Assembly (NCBI GenBank): GCA_958510875.1
Contig: OY294068.1
Location: 14,299,282-14,363,281 of the forward strand
Source: Endomychus coccineus
Lineage: Eukaryota > Arthropoda > Insecta > Coleoptera > Endomychidae
DNA length: 64,000 bases
Reading direction: 5' to 3'
Shown here piece by piece: positions 11,197 through 23,300 of the stretch. Numbering within the stretch: position 1 is the stretch's first letter; every line of letters starts with the position of its first letter. The notes below the pieces were generated by a model. It saw nothing but the letters and a program-made list of their open reading frames with translations, made no database searches and was not told the origin of the DNA. The position numbers were made by a program, and so were the translations under genes.

Positions 11197-13494
11197 CAGG
11201 ATGTCCTCGAACTGCGTGGCTAAAATAAAACCGAAGATTCTTTGATATGAGAAAAATGTGATGAGCTTTTTTACTTTTGCCTCAAGTGTCTTGTTTAGCC
11301 GGTAGAGGGCTTCAAAGTTGCAAAAATAATTTTGTTTTTTCGGTATAACTTGAGAACGTGATGGGGGACTTTGGCAGGTGAGTTACTGTCAATAATAGCC
11401 GTTTTTGAGAGCGAAGCATAGAGCCTTAGTGACCATAGAAATGGCTCAAACTTGAGGATGTAACGGGAAAAGTGTCCAGAACTTTTTTGTGGTCGATGTA
11501 ATTCACTCTATATTTTTTATGTAGATAGCTTATCTAATTTGAAACTTTTCTTACTCTTAGAAAATTTTGATAAAATCAACGGATTAGCTTGAAAAAAATA
11601 ATTTTTGAGTCTCTGCAATTTTGGCTTACTAATTTTACTTGATTAAAATACCTTAGTTGCCTTTGCTTTTCTAACGTCATTTTGGCATTTGGAGAATTTA
11701 TTCTCAAAACTGTCAGTTTTTACTTTGCTTTCCGTAAAAATTTTATAAAATTATGGCTCAAAATTTCACTAACACTGAAATGGTTAATATCTCGGTAAAA
11801 CACGAATAATAAAAACAATAGAAATGGGGAAACGATGTGATTATTTAGGAAAAACAAATGCAAACAACAAAACTTTTTGGGAAATCGCTAAGGCATCAAT
11901 TGTTCGAAATGTTGCCCATTTTCCTGAATACACAAATTAATTCGTTTCAAGAAATTGGATTGAACTCTGGCTAGTACTTCAGGATCATTCTTCAATAAAT
12001 CCGCTTCATGATTAATTCGTTGCAACAATTCCTCTCGTGTTTACTGGAGCTGCATAAACTTTCGACTTCAAAGCGCCCTATAGAAAGAAGTCGCAGGGCG
12101 TCAAATCAGGGGAGCGGGCCGGCCAGTTCACTGGTGCATCGTGTCCTCTACCTATCCAGCGATCTGGATATTCCGCATTCAAATGTCGCCTCACAGCTAA
12201 TGTGAAATGAGGAGGTGCACCATCATGGATAAACCAGGCCACGACGAATGTGTAAGGGCAAGTCTTCCAACAGTTCAAGTAGCCTTTGTTCCAAAAAGTT
12301 CAAGTAGTTCTCCCCGTTCAATCGATCGGGTATAACGGTAGGGCCAATAATAAAGTTATCCACAATTCCAACCCAAACATTGATTTTAGTTTGATTCTGA
12401 AAATATGTGACTTCCGTTTCATGAGGATTTTCATCAGCATAGAAATGTTCATTATGGAGGTTAAAAAGACCACATCTCGTGAAAGTATCTTCGTCCGTGA
12501 ACAGAATTCTTCTACAAAAATTGGGGTTTGCGTTTTGTCTTTGGACAATAAGCCGACAGAAATCTAGTCGATGCCCTGGATCCATGGGCAATAAGTCTTG
12601 AACTGTTTTAATATGATAGGGATACAACAGTTCTTCTTTCAGTACATTATGAACTAATGATTTTGAGGCTCCAATACGAAGTCCCAAACGTAGTGTGCTT
12701 ATCCCAGGTTCAGTTTCAACCGCTTCCAGTATCGCTTCTTCGAGCTCTAACGTCCTTCTTGTCCGTCTGCGTCCAGTTTCTCTGCGATTTGCTTCAAATT
12801 TGCCAGTTTCGCGAAGGTTTGTCGATTTGGAATTCTGCGATGCGGATATCTTTCCCTTCTCCGGGCATTGCAACGACAAAGTCCATAAATCAATAACATA
12901 TCAACCATTTCAGTGTTAGTGAAATTTTGAGCCATAATTTTATAAAATTTTTACGGAAAGCAAAGTAAAAACTGACAGTTTTGAGAATAAATTCTTCAAA
13001 TGCCAAAATGACATTAGAAAAGCAAAGGCAACTAAGGTATTTTAATCAAGTAAAATTAGTAAGCCAAAATTGCAGAGACTCGAAAATTAATTTTTTCAAG
13101 CTAATCCGTTGATTTTATCAAAATTTTCTAAGAGTAAGAAATGTTTTCAAATTAGATAAGCTATCTACATAAAAAATATCGAGTGAATTACATTTACCAC
13201 AAAAAAGTTCTGGACACTTTTCCCATTACATCCTCAAGTTTGAGCCATTTCTATGGTCTCTAAGGCTCTGTGCTCCACTCTCAAAAATGGCCATTATTGG
13301 CAGTAACTCACCTGCTAAATATTGTAAAAGTTCTTCATCACGTTTTTAAGTTATACCGAAAAAACAAAATTATTTTTGCAATTTTGAAGCCCTCTACCGG
13401 GTAAACAAGACACTTGAGGCAAAAGTAAAAAGGCTCATCAACTTTTTTTCGAATCTTCGGCTTTATTTTGGTCACGCAGTTTGAGGACATCCTG
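11197..13494 (-). mobile_element. Long-TIR Tc1/mariner-superfamily element, copy 1
   Basis: Bounded by CAGGATGTCCTCGAACTGCG and its inverted counterpart, with TA on both sides. The terminal inverted repeats are unusually long: about 11197-11790 pairs with about 12900-13494. Each arm contains the start of the transposase, ATG plus about ten codons ([11 protein letters not shown]), so the left arm holds a false start that stops after 18 codons. Size is 2298 bp, against 2304 bp for copy 2 at 30426-32729. Confidence 0.9.
11890..12935 (-). pseudogene. Transposase pseudogene (DUF4817-type helix-turn-helix plus DDD domain), copy 1
   Basis: The start codon is at 12935 ([15 protein letters not shown]). 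After the N-terminal helix-turn-helix region the frame shifts near 12790 into [18 protein letters not shown]. The first catalytic block is [12 protein letters not shown] second shift near 12250 leads into [18 protein letters not shown] and [15 protein letters not shown] count 43 residues between the second and third catalytic Asp. A TGG-to-TAG stop follows the last block (FFL*GALKSK). The C-terminus is [11 protein letters not shown]. The second frameshift is shared with copy 2, so it predates their spread. Confidence 0.85.
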
Positions 13495-14519
13495 TATAGG
13501 GTTATGACGCAGATAACCGCGCATATTTGAATGACGGAAATGATGTTATGCTTCTTAAACTCTTGTAAATGTTGTTATTCAAAAGAAAATATCTAAATAA
13601 AACCCCCCAACAAAAAACCCTAAATAAATTTCACCCTAAAATATCCACCAAAGCAAAAAAAACAAATTTTGGGGGAAAACCTCTAACCTGGTAACACTGA
13701 CTGCTGCCAATGTGCTTCAAACTCAAGCCTCTTGTCAGTTTTCCACGTCGTTTCTAGCGAATATTTGTGCAGGAGTGCTGCATAATATGCCCTGTTAGTT
13801 GTGGTATTGCGTTCTTCAAAGTCTATGAGAAATATGTCCCAGCAATCTCAAAAAATCGTAACCATCACCTTTTTTAGTGTCCACTTTCAGATCCTAAACT
13901 TGCCTGGTACCGTCCTTTACCTCCCTTTTGGACAAAGGAGGTTTGACCTCCTGCGACAATAATTGTCTTCAAAACGTCCATAGTGTTTTCTCCCCCGAAC
14001 ACATTCAACACGACATGTACTAAAGATTATTGAGAGAATTAAAATATCTAACTTCGAGGTGGGGTATGTAAATGATATTTTAGGTAACGGTAGGAAAATA
14101 TTTTCAAACTGAATGTGCTTAATTAAGACAATAGATGAGTTTGACCTAATTAAGAGAAATTATAAAGCTCACAATTATTAAGCTGTTGATTGCAATCCAG
14201 TTTGATCCAATTAAATTGAATTTAGAGTTTAGAATCTCAGCACAGTTTTCGTCCGACTTCACCAGTATGGAAATATTTGAAAACGACAATCCTTCAAGTT
14301 AACGACCAATAAAATTCAACTCTTGTCTCTTTGCACTGGCTTTAAAGGCTGATTTACAGTATACCTACCTTTTAATATTCATATTTTACTTAATAATAAT
14401 TATACAAGCCCCTTGAAATACTTGAAACTAGAAGTACTTTCTTCGAAATACAACATCTCATAAACTCTCCAATTTATAGGGAACTATATATTTACAACAA
14501 TATTCCCAGAAATAGACAA

Positions 14520-15060
14520 AAATCATCATACAAGCTTTCAAAGATGTCGAATCAACCGGGGAAGACGATATTCTTACATGGCGAACTAGCACCGATTTTT
14601 TCATACATTGGAAATTTGTCTTTCGAGCCTGGATATTTCCCTGAAGCATTATAATCTGCAGGAGTAATAACGATTCATAAAAAGAGAGATAGGTATTACA
14701 GATATGGGAGACTACCGCCCAATTTCGCTCTTGTCCAATTTTAGCAAGTTTGTTCCAAAAGTTAATCAACGTAAGAATCTTAAATTTCCTAAAGAAATGC
14801 TCGCCTCCGGTAAGCCAACGTAGCTGTAGAAAAAACATCAACCGCTCTTACAATATATCGCAAATTGGAGAGAATCTCAAAATCTTTGAACGAGAATCGT
14901 CACATTTTACTAATGAGCCTAGACCTACCAAAAACCTTCGACAGTGTCAGTCACATCAGATGGATGGTTCTTAAGCTCATTGAATCATATTCCAATAGAA
15001 CGATGGCAAATGAAATTAAACTTAAATCTTCCAAACACAAAGTAAAAATCATTTTTTGAG
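14520..15060 (+). pseudogene. LINE reverse transcriptase fragment
   Basis: The + strand has GDYRPISLLSNFSKFV near 14705, followed by frameshifted remnants including LDLPKTFDSVSH near 14920, the counterpart of the LDLSKAFDTV box of non-LTR reverse transcriptases. Many stops. Ends not defined. Confidence 0.65.
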
Positions 15061-16077
15061 ATAGATACATCCTATTGCAATAACAACGACGGTATGCTAA
15101 TAAATGAACCATAAATTTCGAAATAATTGTTATCGATAGTTTATCAAACGTGATGATATTATTAATTGCTTGAAGGAAGTTATTCTGAACACCGCGGATA
15201 CGAATGTAACATCCTAATAAATGAACATAAAAGCTACCAATCCGAACAAGCTACAGAGGATAAAACAAGAAGGTCAGGTCGATTGTCTTTGAGAATCATA
15301 TAAAAATCATTAACTCCTGTAATGGATACCTTACTGCTGGTCTATTTGCATACTTTAGGGAAGGAGCTATCTACATTTAGATGAAATGCGACTATTTGAA
15401 TTCATACCCATTTGTATTGTTTACTTCATAATTATATATTTTCTAAATAATCACGCCAACCCAACATTCAATAAAAATTCGATATTACAATGTTTTCTCA
15501 GAACCTTATTTCTTCTGTAAATGTCCTTGGAGATTGAACCTTTGAATCTAATTTCAATAATATTGTCCCTAAGGTCTGATGTGGAACTTGATGAACATAT
15601 TCAGAATTCTAATATTAAATATTATAATCGATTTTATATTTAGGATATTTTTCTCCAAAGCAGGAGAATATTTTTAGTCTCAATTCTCGATTCACAATCT
15701 TCAAACAATTCGTTCTAGAAATTTAGCGTTGCATATCTTTTTATCAATCCTATGTTAAGTGTAACTTATTTTCCGACGCTAGTTCTCGTTAGTTTATCCA
15801 TGTTGAAAAAATTCCGAGCCGAAACAATAGTCTGCGTATTAATCAAATAACTTTATTTATTAATAACTATCATCGGAGCTATGTTATATATTCTTACTTC
15901 ATATTGCATCTCAAAGAAAAGTAAGAATTATCAAAACATTTCAGATGGAACTCCAAAAAACTATAATTTCAGAAATTTCGTTCTAAAATAATTTGGACCA
16001 AATTCAATCTACACTTGTGCAATGTCTTTAACAGATTCTTGTGTTTCATTACATTTTGATAGCAATTTACGCATTTT

Positions 16078-16119
<42 letters not shown>

Positions 16120-17345
16120 TATTCTATTTTTGTTGATGGGGACCTTAATTTTATGACCTTACTAAGACTTCCTTGAATTTAGGTATGAATGAAAATTATA
16201 GCAAGCTAATATTCTAAATACATGTTTAATAAGAAACGACTGCGCCCTGCACGACTTATGTTATGGTTACGTGAATAGATTGTGGCTTCAAAGGAATAGA
16301 CAGGGTAAAAACCTTTGTTTAAGCCATAGCAAATGATCAACCTGCCGTTACAAGTTAGATTATAAACATATGTCTCAACTACCAATATACTGCACATGTT
16401 TGCTTTCTGTTAAATACGTAATTCTTCATTTCCTATTGAAACTGTGAGGAACCTCTTCGACGTCGTCGATATTTTACAAATCATAATGACCCCTCCTTGA
16501 CAAGGATTCAGAGATTATACATTCGTTTCCGTCCCACAGATTTAAAGAACAAACTGTATTAATTTATGATGGGACGGTCGTACTAAGAAATGCACTCATA
16601 TACTTGACTTGTCCGTTATAAAAGGCAACAAAGAATATCCTATTTCTATTTACGTTCATGGATGTTCTTTCAACCAGCTTGAATTTTAGCAACTTGATTG
16701 ATATCTGAATGAATTCTAATTGATAATTAATAAGGCAGCTTTGCTACAGTATCCACATTGGTTTACCTACCCACACATGAACCGTTCAATAAATTTTCAA
16801 CTATAATGGGGATTCTGGTCAAGCATTTGCCGTAAATATAGCGGGCATAAAGCAAGAAAGTAATGTTTAAAAAATGCATCAAAGGAAAAATCGAACGGTA
16901 GGATTACTCTTGAATAGAGTTTAATTGGAAATATAATAATTATAGGTTACCCATGCACGGCACTCTTGCATTTTGATTGCTCCTTGTTGTTTCAATCTCT
17001 TCACAATTGATGTGATTATGTATGTAGATCGCATTCATTCTATGTACTAGTGAGATACATTATTCAAGTCATCTCCTTCTCAAGGTCATTTTCAGACTCG
17101 AGTAGAGAGAAAATCTGAAGCAGGGCTTTGCCTTGAGAATTATCGTATTCTCGGTCATCATATATTTCTCCATATTCAAACTGCAACCCTACTTGTTAGT
17201 TTTAGTTGATATTTATCTTAAAATCTCCTACATTTGTATCGGTTTGAAAATGACACGCTAGATGTCGAAGCCATGGTCACGTTAGTAATTCTATAACACA
17301 AGTGATAAAAACATAGTAATAATATGAGGATATTTTTTGTTCCAG
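15061..17345. other. Non-coding stretch with a GA microsatellite
   Basis: Apart from the microsatellite at 16079-16117 I see no gene or element. The missing 5' exons of the guanylate cyclase could lie here or farther left, but none was recognised. Confidence 0.4.
16079..16117. repeat. (GA)n microsatellite
   Basis: About nineteen uninterrupted GA dinucleotides after a short imperfect start. Confidence 0.95.
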
Positions 17346-20300
17346 TTACCCATCTTGCAGCGGTGTAAGAGCCCCTGGTTTAGCGGCAGATATGCATTTC
17401 ATTTCAGATGTGATAGCTTTTATCGGACCAGCCTGTCTTTTCGCTTTGGAACCAGTTGCCCGTTTAGCCGCTTATTGGAACACACCTATCATCACTGGAA
17501 TGGGCGACCAGGTAATTCTAAATCGTATCATCACAATGTAGAAAAGAATCGTGAAACAATATAATTTGCTCAGAAATTACAGATAGTCCAAAGTGTGAAA
17601 ATTTTGGTTGTTGCTAAGATTTAGTAAAATTTTGCGGGGTTTCAAGCAAACGGGCCGGATTTTTCATTTTCCGACTTCAGATTCGGGTTCAGCGGACCAA
17701 AAAACCCCTGATACCAAATTTCAGAAAAGTTTGCATTAAAAGAGTCCGAGGTATTCTATTTGTTATAAAAGACATTCTATTTGTTAATTGAAAATGGGTT
17801 TACATTGTTTATTAATAGTAATAATCACGAGCCCCCTATTTTCTTTTTGTGACTAACGAGATGTGTAAGCCATTCTAAACACGACCCAAAAAGAATTTTG
17901 AATTCTAGTGGGATCTATAATAGCCCCTATTTTTTATAAAAATCTTCAAGGCTGCTTGCTTTTGATGGGTCTTAAGACAGAACTGAATGACATATTAATG
18001 CGTTCTTGTTAAAGATGGTACATCACAAATGTCACATGGGATTTTCGATTGTCTCGCCATTTGTTTTATTTTTCAGGAACTTTTCCCCTTGCCCTCGTAG
18101 TGTCAAAAGTGATAATTTTCTGCACGATCGTAGAAAAATAGTATTTTATTGAGCATAAAATTGATTGTACTTTGGAGTATTATAAGATCTAGGTGTTTTC
18201 GACGTGGAATACAAGTGATTATATTACTGAGGGTAACATGTCATTTATGTACAATGCTTAAAAATTGAACTAGAGCACCGTTCAGCTCTATTTCTTTTTC
18301 TGTCATCGATTCTTCGAAGATTATTCCTGAGAGTTACATAACATGTTATTCCTGCCACATTTGCCATTTTCGCAGTGATAAATCTAATTACTGAACCGTA
18401 GATCAATAATTTCCCACACCCTCCTTTTACTAGCACGAGATTTTTCGCTAGAATCATACGTGCTTTAATGAATTCTATGACCACCTTCTCACCTAGTACA
18501 CATTTTCTTTGACAACGAACACAAAATTGCTCCGAAACCTAGCCTACTCTAAGTAACAGGACGTAATACTGTTGACTCATCACATTGTGACCACTTACTA
18601 TGTTTTTTATTCATTCCTGTACATATATATTTAATGTGAGGGAATTATTATTCCTTATAATATTTGATTAGAGTTCGTGCCATATTAGTTCGATTGGATC
18701 AAATACACAATAGTGGGGGGGTTAAGAAGCAAAACATTCGGTTTTCTCTAATATCCTCAAAATATATATTATTATTCTTCATAAAATTTTGAATGTCTGC
18801 TTTGATGCTGTTAAACTAAATTTTTACTTGACGACTATGATAACTAGCATTGTCCATTATAATTACGCTATTTTTGGCAGGGCCGGATTAACACTATGAG
18901 GGGCTCTAAGCACAAACGATTTTGGGGGCTCCTCCCCCCCTTTTTTCTTTAAATTACTCTTTATTCATAGAATAGAATAATTTGTAGAGTAATATAATGC
19001 TCTAAATCGTGGAGAAGTTTATTGCCAGGAGAATAAGTACATGAATGAATATTTACACTATTAGTAGGTCTTCTTAATTTGACATAATATACAATGCGTA
19101 ACTACATTAATCACTTTTACAATTGCACTTTTGGAAACTTATCCGCTGAATTATTCGCCTTTAATACAAAATCCACTAATTCTTGACTACTTTTAGATAT
19201 TACCAGTCGTTAGGCATACGCAAACTTTTATATTCCAGTAATTTCTTTACTTCGTTATTTTTTCCCAGAAAAATTGTCATTACTAGTTTTTTAATTTTTA
19301 ATTTTTACAATTTCCGCAGGTCCCCAAAATGTCGGGGCCCTAAGCTATAGCTTAGTCAAGCTTATGCTATAATCCAGCACTGATTTTTGGGTATATTTTG
19401 AAGAAGACAGTTTTCAAACCAATCTTCAAACAGCTTAGCGTGTTTTCGTCAGTGTCTTGGTGGTGATCTAGAGAGAAATCTGTTATGTTTTTAGCTGAAA
19501 GCAACAGACAGTTCGGAACAAATTCTTTTTCTGAACCTGCATGTATTACTGTTATTCTTTTACCTTTATTTGAAGGATTTTTTTCCCAATTCAAAATGAT
19601 CTGTCAATTTCCTACGAATAAGAAAGTCGCGGTCATTTTCACAGTTGCATACGCACATACGCACACACATTATCTCGGAATTAGTCTAAATGCATTTGAA
19701 AAGGTTAAAAAAAATTCTAATCATTACAATACAAGTAAAAACATTAATGTTATTCACCTCAATTTTCAGCCACCGTCTGAAAGTGAACTGACAGTAACTT
19801 CAGGAATTTTGGGCCGACTACACAAATGGAACAAAAGTGACAGTGCTGTAAGTAAATTTCCCTACAGCCATGAGATAAGAACTTATCCTATTCATTTTGC
19901 GTGAGATAATGAGTTTATTACCCCACGCGTTTTTCTTATCTCACTGCTTTTCAATCAATCAAATTAGATCAATGAAAAGAACAGTACTGTGAAACAAAAC
20001 GATCCCAATTTTAAAAACTGCTATCCAATTATTAGTTTCAATGTTCTGGTTCCATTTTTCCCAATAAATCATGACAAATTATAACTAGCGTTTATTTTCT
20101 ATCTCTATGCATATCCATCACATGATACATAATTCTAGTTTAATTTTATTTTAATGTTGTATATAATACTTTATATTTTTTTTTATGAAAAATTTGCGTT
20201 TCACGTTGTGTGCCTCCCCTCCCAACTTCTCAATAAAGTGCACTTTCTTCAGTTCTTCGTCTTTGATCTGAAGGCAAAATCAACTGAAATATTAGTTTCT

Positions 20301-23300
20301 TTTTACATATAAGTATAAAAGTATAGACCAACGGGTCACTTCGTTCTAAACAATTAGGAAATTTAAAGCTCTTTAATTTACCCACAACAATTTTTTCAAA
20401 AACATAGTAGTTTTCAACATATTTATGACAAATTGGAAAATGACGGCTCGAGCTATACCCGATCCGGGACTTTCATTACGTTCAGCAGGAGCTACTCTTG
20501 GACTGTATATCAATTTTCAAAACTGTATGTTTAATGTTTTCTTCAAATCTTTTATTACTTGGACTATAAAAACTTGATAGATATTAAAACATACGTCTAA
20601 ATAAGGATATATTGGATCTTTTTCATAGTCCAATATCTACCAGTAGGGAAAAAGATGTTGTTGGTATATTTTCTTGTTTTGATATGTAAGTTCAAGTAAT
20701 TATTAGTAGATAATTTATAGAACTACATTTTCTTCCTTGTATCCTCAAGGATTTTCAACAATTCAATTGTGTAATTACTTGCGCCTCTATAAAGCGGTAT
20801 TTTCGAAAATATTGATTGCACTGCAAGTCTCTATGTATTCACCTCAATTCAGTCAAGCGACTAAACTACAATCAAACAAATTGCTAATAGAACAAGTTCT
20901 TAAGAAGTTTGAATTCAGTAGTTTATACATTCCGTGCAAGACATCGAATGGGAATAACTTTCCTACATCTTCATGGAGAATAATTGGAATACTTACTACT
21001 AATTACTCAATTGAGTTTAATTGGTGCAATCCAAGAAAGCATTCTGCCTTAATGAATTATAATTCACAAATGTATTAATTGAATTGGTGTTACTTAAGTA
21101 ATTAAATCCAGCTAAACGTTTTTTGTGGTTGTAAGTTGACAAATACCTGGATGCTTCCTTGATTGTATTACATGAATTAGTTGATTTAATAGATTCAGTA
21201 AAGTTCTACTTTATGTATTTTCTAATTTAATATTTCATGGTAATTGTGTGAAGAAATGTTTATATCAAAGTTGCCTCCGGAATTGTTTTTCTTTGTATAA
21301 ATCACATTAATATTTTCGATACATGACTCTTGAAGATATTATTAGGCAATCAATTAAAGAATCTTTTAAAAAACAACTCAGAAGAAATGATAGCTTCAGA
21401 GAATGTTATATTTTTAATATAGCCAAAATATTGGAGGACGGCAGAAATTGAATATAAATAAATCATAGGAAAAGCTGAAATAGAAGATGCAAAATCTGCT
21501 AGACATTGGCAAACAAGATAGTTCCGGCATTCGAAATAGTATTTATTGGCTTTCCATCGATACAACTATTCATATAAATTCCTCTTCATCTATGCCCTGT
21601 ATCACCATCAAAGCACCATCTCATATGGTCTCACATATAATTATATGTGTATATTTGCAGTGCAGATTTTTTATATTATTTTTTTTATATATATAATTCA
21701 CGATACATTTTATCTTGCCTTGTTACATTTGTTACACTATAAAAGGTTCGTCGACATAATTTTGTGATTATTTTCAGGGAATATTAAAAGACAAGAGCAA
21801 CTATCCAACTTTGACCAGAATGTCATATTGTCAGTGTCGGCTAAAATTGGTCTTCACCAGCATATTCAAGCAGTTTGGTTGGAGACATATAGCCTTGATT
21901 TTAGATAGGTCAGATTTATTTTCATTAACTGTAGGTAAGGAAATTATTTATATGGTATTATGAAAATATATTATATATGATTGATACAATTAATTTTAAT
22001 TCACTTCCCATTTATACTTATTGCTTTATTCTTCCATTATTATCTCGATCCAGGATGTAAGAAGCCATCATTGCAATGAATGACTGCAGTATTTGATTAA
22101 ATATATTTGAAACTAATGACTACTCAATTTTAAATGACAATCATCCTTTAGATTGATCGATTTGAATTACTCTGGTCTAAAATAACTTAGATGGAAAGAG
22201 GTGAACAGAGATGTCAATCTTAAACATTTTCGCATGAATAGTACTTCCATTCACTGTTTACATCAAAAATATCGCTGTAATAATCTTTCTAGTAATTGAT
22301 TTCATATGAAATTACCATATTCTTAAAATTAATTCCGTGTTCGATACGAGAAAATTAAGAATGATTTCGCAACTGAAGGATATCAAAAAAGTAATATAAA
22401 CAATACAACAAAATTGAAAACGTAAAAAAAACGAACCGACGAGGATGGGATTCGAACCCACGCGGGCAGAGCCCATTGGATTAGCAGTCCAACGCCTTAA
22501 CCACTCGGCCACCTCGTCCCGTAAAATCTGTTTTGTATACTGTGGTTGAAAAGTTACACCAACTATTAGCTGCATGCTGATAAGTAAAATATTATCTGAT
22601 AACATTGCCACTGATTTTAATATTTACATAACAAATAAAAAATAATATCGCATACATAAGGTGCATGAAATTTCACAACTTCTTGGAAACTATGTGTAAG
22701 TTTGAGTTTCTTTTTAAATATGTACCTAGTTTCTTAGTAGAAAATGTCCATATATTTGAATTTCAATGCCAAATTGTTGACAAAATATTGATAAAAAGAT
22801 GGGAAGAAACCAAAATTCAGAGGCTCTCATAGGGTGTGTTCATGTACAAGTTTTTTATAACAAACAGGTGGTAGTGGGTACCTACTTGAGTACCTACTAC
22901 AAAAGGGTTTTTGCCCCGGGTGAGGATCGAACTCACGACCTTAAGATTATGAGACTTACGCGCTACCTACTGCGCTACCGAGGCATTGAAAATAAGTGGG
23001 TCGAAGAGCATACTAGAAGTGATACCTGACAATAAATTTTATATTACAGGTAAAAATTTAGAGAATGGCTTGAAAAAGGAAGGACTCTTGGCGTTTGTAA
23101 GGGAACTTGATGGCAACGGAAACGAATCAATAGACAACTACTTACGAGATGCTAGTATGTACGCCAGGGGTAGGTAATAATTATTTTAATTGTTAGGTGA
23201 GAGGAAATCACTATCGGTATTATCGATTTAGAAATCAATTATTTCGCTCGGATATGTCATTTATGAATATTTGTTTTCATGAGTGCTTTGTGTTTAATAT

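Larger units (their letters stand above)
11001..13699. mobile_element. hAT-like MITE interrupted by a Tc1/mariner-type element
   Basis: The left end is CAGAGTTGCCAGG and the right end, read inward, is CAGTGTTACCAGG. The flanks are ACTGCTGT (10993-11000) and ACTGCTGC (13700-13707), an 8-bp target duplication with one mismatch, as hAT elements make. Without the inner insertion (11197-13494) the MITE would be only about 400 bp, with C-rich subterminal sequence and no coding region. Confidence 0.75.
10745..13990 (-). pseudogene. Fossil mariner-type transposase split by a later insertion
   Basis: The - strand of 13990-13708 reads KVMVTIFWDCWDIFLIDFEE and then a stretch ending EFEAHWQQS. The frame resumes, degenerate, at 10992-10745 with IDHPPYTTDS, SDYYMFGNLEKDFRGG and ERCIDVRRDY. 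In Tc1/mariner transposases these blocks are contiguous, so one transposase has been opened by the insertion 11001-13699. Stops and frameshifts make it inactive. The N-terminus beyond 13990 was not recognised. Confidence 0.65.
17512..21777 (+). other. Guanylate cyclase intron with mobile-element insertions
   Basis: This intron holds the candidate exon at 19770, a mariner end at 18014-18099 and a hAT MITE at 18878-19382. I see nothing else; the open frame near 20737-21078 has no recognisable domain. Confidence 0.5.

Noticed and set aside
16079..16117. GAGA-factor regulatory element
   Set aside because: A plain GA microsatellite with no nearby promoter evidence explains it equally well.
1..17345. 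Missing 5' exons of the guanylate cyclase
   Set aside because: No signal peptide or N-terminal ANF-receptor motif was recognised; the exons may lie here unseen or left of the window.
20737..21078. 113-codon open frame on the + strand
   Set aside because: No recognisable domain, no start context or splice support, and it lies in a cyclase intron; treated as chance.
22312..22611. 99-codon - strand frame containing [20 protein letters not shown]
   Set aside because: It is tRNA-Ser read as protein.
22799..23029. Open frame overlapping the tRNA-Met gene, containing a peptide such as [15 protein letters not shown]
   Set aside because: This is the translation of the complement of a tRNA gene, a familiar false protein.
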